This document shows positions 60,592-64,000 of a DNA stretch of 64,000 bases, one piece after another. The notes beneath the pieces were generated by a model. It ran no database searches, was not told the origin of the DNA, and saw only the letters and a program-made list of their open reading frames with translations. This DNA comes from Noviherbaspirillum saxi (GTDB lineage: Bacteria; Pseudomonadota; Gammaproteobacteria; Burkholderiales; Burkholderiaceae_D), in NCBI RefSeq assembly GCF_003591035.1, contig NZ_QYUO01000001.1, positions 2,232,001 through 2,296,000 on the forward strand, given 5' to 3'. The position numbers and the translations under genes are program-made. The number at the start of each line of letters is the position of its first letter. Position 1 is the first letter of the stretch.

Positions 60592-61443
60592 TTACATCTT
60601 CTCGGTTTCGCCGCTTTTCGGCTGCCACTTCATCAGGCGCCGCTCTATCATGCCGACCACGGTGTCGAGCACCAGTGCAAAAGCCGTCAGCACAAGAATG
60701 CCGGCAAACACGGTATTGATGTCGAAAGTGCCTTCCGCCTGCAGGATCAGATAACCGACGCCGCGCGCCGAACCCAGGTATTCGCCGACGATGGCGCCGA
60801 CGAAGGCAAGGCCGACCGAGGTATGCAGACTTGAAAATACCCATGAGGTCGCCGACGGCAGATAGACCTGACGCAACAGCTGGCGCTGGCTGGCGCCCAG
60901 CATGCGGGCATTGGCCAGAACGACCGGACTAACTTCCTTGACACCCTGGTAGACGTTGAAAAACACGATAAAGAAAACCAGTGTGACCGCCAGCGCCACT
61001 TTCGACCAGATGCCAAGGCCGAACCACATCGCGAAAATAGGCGCAAGGATGACGCGCGGCATGGAGTTGGCCGCCTTGATATAGGGATCAAGGATGGCCG
61101 ATGTCAGTGGCGAGAGCGCCAGCCACAGGCCGCAAGCCAATCCCAGCAGCGTGCCGATACCGAAAGCCAGCAACGTCTCGGTGAGCGTCACTAGCAGATG
61201 CGGATAGATTTCGGCTGGAAAGTTCAGCGTGAACCAGGTCGAATCCATGAACCCGACTTCCAGCGTTCCGCTGCCGACCGTGAACCATTGCCAGATGCGC
61301 GCCATCACCTTGATCGGCTCGCCGAAGAAAAATGCAGCTTGGGGATCACGGGTCGCGAAATGCCAGACCGCGAAAAAGGCAACCAGTACGAGTACCTGCC
61401 AGATGCGCAGGTTTTTTTGGTTTGGTCGGATGAGATTGAGCAT
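60592..61443 (-). CDS. NitT/TauT-type ABC transporter permease
   Basis: 283 residues, six or seven membrane helices. The EAA loop VVLANARMLGASQRQLLRQV and final AEGTFDINTVFAGILVL fit the SsuC/TauC/ThiX-like permease group. Third of the three transporter genes, 77 bases after the ATPase. Substrate unknown: sulfonate, nitrate, aromatic or pyrimidine types share this fold. Confidence 0.92.
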   Translation of the reverse strand: MLNLIRPNQKNLRIWQVLVLVAFFAVWHFATRDPQAAFFFGEPIKVMARIWQWFTVGSGTLEVGFMDSTWFTLNFPAEIYPHLLVTLTETLLAFGIGTLLGLACGLWLALSPLTSAILDPYIKAANSMPRVILAPIFAMWFGLGIWSKVALAVTLVFFIVFFNVYQGVKEVSPVVLANARMLGASQRQLLRQVYLPSATSWVFSSLHTSVGLAFVGAIVGEYLGSARGVGYLILQAEGTFDINTVFAGILVLTAFALVLDTVVGMIERRLMKWQPKSGETEKM

Positions 61444-61520
61444 CGCTTATGCGTTGTTATCGATTGATGTGCGTTCCTGTCGGCAGCCGCGCGGCACTCT
61501 CTTTCTGCCGGCGACCAAAC

Positions 61521-62330
61521 CTATGCCTTGGTCTTTTGCTGCTGATACCCCTTCAGCACTTCTTCCCGTAATACATTCCAGATTTGCGCATGCAGTTCCA
61601 CAAAGCGCGGATGCATGCGAATTTCCGCCACATCCCTCGGCCTCGGAAGGTCGATATGGAATTCGCCGATCGGATGGGTTTGCGGTCCCGCCGACAGCAC
61701 AACGACACGATCGGACATCGCGATCGCTTCATCGAGGTCATGAGTAATGAACAGCACTGCCTTTTTCTTGGCGCTCCACAAATCGAGCACTTCGTTTTCC
61801 ATCAATTGCCGGGTCTGCACATCCAGCGCGGAAAACGGTTCGTCCATCAGCATGATGTCGGGGTCCAGAATCAGGGTCTGCGCGAGCGCGACCCGTTTGC
61901 GCATGCCGCCGGACAATTGATGCGGATAACGATCGCCAAAACCTTGCAGGCCGACGCGTGCCAGCCACTCTTCGCCCTGCCGGCGCGCACTCGCCGCATC
62001 AATGCCGCGAAACTGCAGGCCGGCAATGACGTTTTGCAGCGCGCTGCGCCAGGGCATCAAGGCTTCGGCCTGGAACATGTAGCCGGCGCGGCGGTTAATG
62101 CCTTCCAGCGGTTCGCCAAAAACCTTGATCGATCCGGAAGACGGCGCAAGCAAACCTGCGCCGACATTCAGCAGGGTCGACTTGCCGCATCCTGTAGGAC
62201 CGACCACCGATACGAATTCGCCCGGTGCGATATGCAGAGTGGTATCGGCAACCGCGGTATAGCGTTGCGTGCGGTCTTCCTTGGAGACGAAGGTGCAGGT
62301 AATGCTGTCGAGGGCAAGCGCAGGTGTCAT
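61521..62330 (-). CDS. NitT/TauT-type ABC transporter ATPase
   Basis: 269 residues. Walker [15 protein letters not shown]-loop YMFQAEALMPWRSAL, signature LSGGMRKRVALAQT, Walker B IMLMDEPFSALD and His in VLFITHDLDEAIAM. Pairs with the permease and the binding protein on either side. Confidence 0.95.
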   Translation of the reverse strand: MTPALALDSITCTFVSKEDRTQRYTAVADTTLHIAPGEFVSVVGPTGCGKSTLLNVGAGLLAPSSGSIKVFGEPLEGINRRAGYMFQAEALMPWRSALQNVIAGLQFRGIDAASARRQGEEWLARVGLQGFGDRYPHQLSGGMRKRVALAQTLILDPDIMLMDEPFSALDVQTRQLMENEVLDLWSAKKKAVLFITHDLDEAIAMSDRVVVLSAGPQTHPIGEFHIDLPRPRDVAEIRMHPRFVELHAQIWNVLREEVLKGYQQQKTKA

Positions 62331-62428
62331 CGTTGCTGGTGTCGTGAAGTGGCATGCCTGCCTGCTGCAGGCATCGGCATGATTCTGCGCCCTACGGCGG
62401 GCGGGCCGCCGGCGCGGCCTTGCTTGGT

Positions 62429-63469
62429 TTACTTGTACTTCGCGTTTGCCTTCTTCACCAGTTCATTGGTGTAGGTCTTGGCCAAGTCGATGTTCTTGCT
62501 GGCGAGTTCCGGGTCGAACGCCTGCAGCGTCTTCAATGCGGTCTTCGGTCCGGCATCGGGGATCATGCCATCCGGCGAAATCGCTTCACGCACCTTCATG
62601 AAGGCATCGATATACAGCGCGCGGTCGCCCAGCAGGTAGCTTTCCGGAACCACCTTGATGATGTCGGATGGACCGGCCTTTTGCAGCCATTTCAATGCAC
62701 GGACCATCGCATTGGTCAGCGCCTGTGCGGTATTCGGATTCTTTTTGAGGAAGGCATCGGTGGTGTACAGCGTGGCGGCCGGCATTGGGCCGCCGAAGAC
62801 GTCGTTGGTGTCCTTCAGCGTACGCGTATCGGCGATGACCCTGACGTCATTCTTTTGCTGCAGCATGGTGACAACCGGGTCCAGGTTGGCGATCGCATCG
62901 ATCTGCCCGGAGCGCATCGCCGCCAGCGCGCCGGCCGATGTGCCAACGCCGATGAAGGAGACATCGGTCGGCTTGAGCCCGCCCTTGGCGAGCACGAAAT
63001 TGGCCATCATGTTGGTCGATGAACCCGGCGCGGTGACGCCGATTTTCTTGCCCTTGAGGTCGGCGATGCTTTTGTAATTGGGCATGGTCTTGTTCGAGAC
63101 CGCCAGCACGATCTGCGGCGCCCTGCCCTGCAACACGAAAGCGGTGATGGATTGGCCCTTGGCCTGCATGTTGATCGTGTGTTCGTATGCGCCCGACACC
63201 ACGTCGGCGCTGCCGCCGACCAGTGCCTGCAAAGCCTTGGCGCCGCCGGCGAAATCGCTGATTTCAACCTGCAGGCCTTCATCCTTGAAATAGCCGAGTT
63301 GCTCGGCAACTGTCAACGGAAGGTAGTAGAACAGGTTCTTGCCGCCCACCGCGATCGAGACTTTCGGCTTTTCCAGTGTCTGGGCAAACAGCTTGCCGTT
63401 GAAGGTGAAATAACCGGCGAGAAAAAGTGCAAGCGCAATCGCGAACTGCTTCCAGAAAGTCTTGTTCAT
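62429..63469 (-). CDS. NitT/TauT (NMT1-like) periplasmic binding protein
   Basis: 346 residues with GGAG upstream. Signal/anchor helix 8-28, then PKVSIAVGGKNLFYYLPLTVA, AEQLGYFKDEGLQVEISDFAGG, the phosphate-loop-like GVTAPGSSTNMMANFVL and IDAIANLDPVVTML. NMT1/SsuA-like fold, which in different members binds aliphatic sulfonates, nitrate, thiamine precursors or aromatic acids. Next to a CoA-transferase gene, so an organic acid is possible. Confidence 0.92.
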   Translation of the reverse strand: MNKTFWKQFAIALALFLAGYFTFNGKLFAQTLEKPKVSIAVGGKNLFYYLPLTVAEQLGYFKDEGLQVEISDFAGGAKALQALVGGSADVVSGAYEHTINMQAKGQSITAFVLQGRAPQIVLAVSNKTMPNYKSIADLKGKKIGVTAPGSSTNMMANFVLAKGGLKPTDVSFIGVGTSAGALAAMRSGQIDAIANLDPVVTMLQQKNDVRVIADTRTLKDTNDVFGGPMPAATLYTTDAFLKKNPNTAQALTNAMVRALKWLQKAGPSDIIKVVPESYLLGDRALYIDAFMKVREAISPDGMIPDAGPKTALKTLQAFDPELASKNIDLAKTYTNELVKKANAKYK

Positions 63470-63535
63470 GCTGTCTCCGACTTGTTATTCGTTGGGCTCT
63501 GCAGGCGCTCAACGCGTCCTTGCAGGGGGTTCTGA

Positions 63536-64000
63536 CTAGATAACGCGGTCACGCGCCAACTGCGCGATCTGCTCGTCATCATAACCCAGTGCGCGCAAGA
63601 CTTCAGTATTGTGCTCGCCGAGTTGCGGACCCAGCCATTTTGTCTCACCGGGCGTTACCGACAGCTTGGGTGTGATGGCTGGAAGCTTGATCGGCGTGCC
63701 GTCCGCGAACGCATGCTGTTCGAACATGCGGCGTGCAAGGAATTGCGGGTCGCTCATCATGTCGCGCACCGAATAGATCTTGCCGACAGGGACGTCGGCG
63801 GCCTTCAGCACCGCGAGGGCCTGATCAATGGTTTGCGTCGCACACCATTGCTGGATCGCGCCATCGATTTCGGCAGTGCGCGGCACGCGGCCGTCGTTGC
63901 GAGCAAGCTGAGGATCGTCGGCCATGTCCTGTCGCCCGATTGCCAGCATTAGGCGTTTGAAGATCGCGTCTCCATTACCGGCGATTACGATGTTTTCACC
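63536..64000 (-). CDS. CaiB/BaiF family CoA-transferase, C-terminal part (partial)
   Basis: The frame is open to the window edge; 154 residues are visible. The visible start GENIVIAGNGDAIFKRLMLA, then IGRQDMADDPQLARNDGRV, TIDQALAVLKAADVPVGKIYSV and the end GEHNTEVLRALGYDDEQIAQL are typical of class III (formyl-CoA transferase-like) enzymes. The catalytic Asp and CoA site are outside the window. It is upstream of the ABC genes by 66 bases. Confidence 0.9.
   Translation of the reverse strand, partial: GENIVIAGNGDAIFKRLMLAIGRQDMADDPQLARNDGRVPRTAEIDGAIQQWCATQTIDQALAVLKAADVPVGKIYSVRDMMSDPQFLARRMFEQHAFADGTPIKLPAITPKLSVTPGETKWLGPQLGEHNTEVLRALGYDDEQIAQLARDRVI

Noticed and set aside
60370..60592. Cobalamin riboswitch ahead of hupE
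   Set aside because: The conserved B12-box and core segments could not be found on the minus strand.

Overview
The window looks like chromosome from a Burkholderiales betaproteobacterium, most like Oxalobacteraceae (Herminiimonas / Noviherbaspirillum type). This rests on gene order (yhbY / rlmE-ftsH-folP-glmM, carA-carB-greA, pstSCAB-phoU-phoB-phoR next to ppk), on many betaproteobacterial small families (DUF2069, DUF4149, DUF4124, PHA phasin, Ala/Lys-rich H1-like protein), and on moderately high GC. No phage, plasmid, CRISPR or rRNA operon is visible. The genus is inference.

1-13.5 kb: the end of an alpha/beta hydrolase, a DUF962/Mpo1-like protein, a YihY/BrkB membrane protein, then an operon wrbA - DUF2069 - FAD-linked dehydrogenase - DUF4124. 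After tRNA-Arg(UCU) come a PAS3-GGDEF-EAL protein, tRNA-Pro(UGG), an RluA-type pseudouridine synthase, glmM, folP and ftsH. 13.6-20.3 kb: rlmE, yhbY, and the carA-carB-greA-DUF4149 group. 20.5-25 kb: a GlcG-like protein, a response regulator with a decayed GGDEF domain, an NlpC/P60 hydrolase, a patatin lipoprotein, and a Fur-box-controlled Fe(III)-binding protein without its permease.

25-42 kb is a phosphate and polyphosphate region. pstSCAB-phoU-phoB-phoR runs left and ppk-sixA runs right from a shared intergenic stretch that carries two separate Pho boxes, one facing each way. Beyond lie DUF445, an H1-like protein, a chemoreceptor plus orphan LivK-like binding protein, ppx, and a PHA phasin. 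Phosphate uptake, PhoBR signalling, and polyphosphate synthesis (ppk) and breakdown (ppx) are therefore gathered in about 16 kb.

42.3-52.8 kb is a complete chemosensory cluster on the minus strand: receptor-like protein, cheY, STAS protein, cheA, receptor, an 81-residue 'mini-receptor', cheW, receptor, cheR, cheB. No cheZ or cheD is seen. A transposase relic abuts the cheB end, and a frameshifted tyrosine-integrase relic next to tRNA-Ser(CGA) lies at the other end, so the cluster may be an old acquisition. The two full receptors share a nearly identical signalling domain.

53.6-64 kb: an EAL-CBS-GGDEF protein, serS, a paiB-osmC pair divergent from a MocR regulator, a HupE/UreJ metal permease, and a NitT/TauT-type ABC importer (binding protein, ATPase, permease) downstream of a CaiB-type CoA-transferase that runs off the window. 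No stretch over 300 bases is empty apart from 52816-53640, which holds the integrase relic and tRNA-Ser with its terminator.
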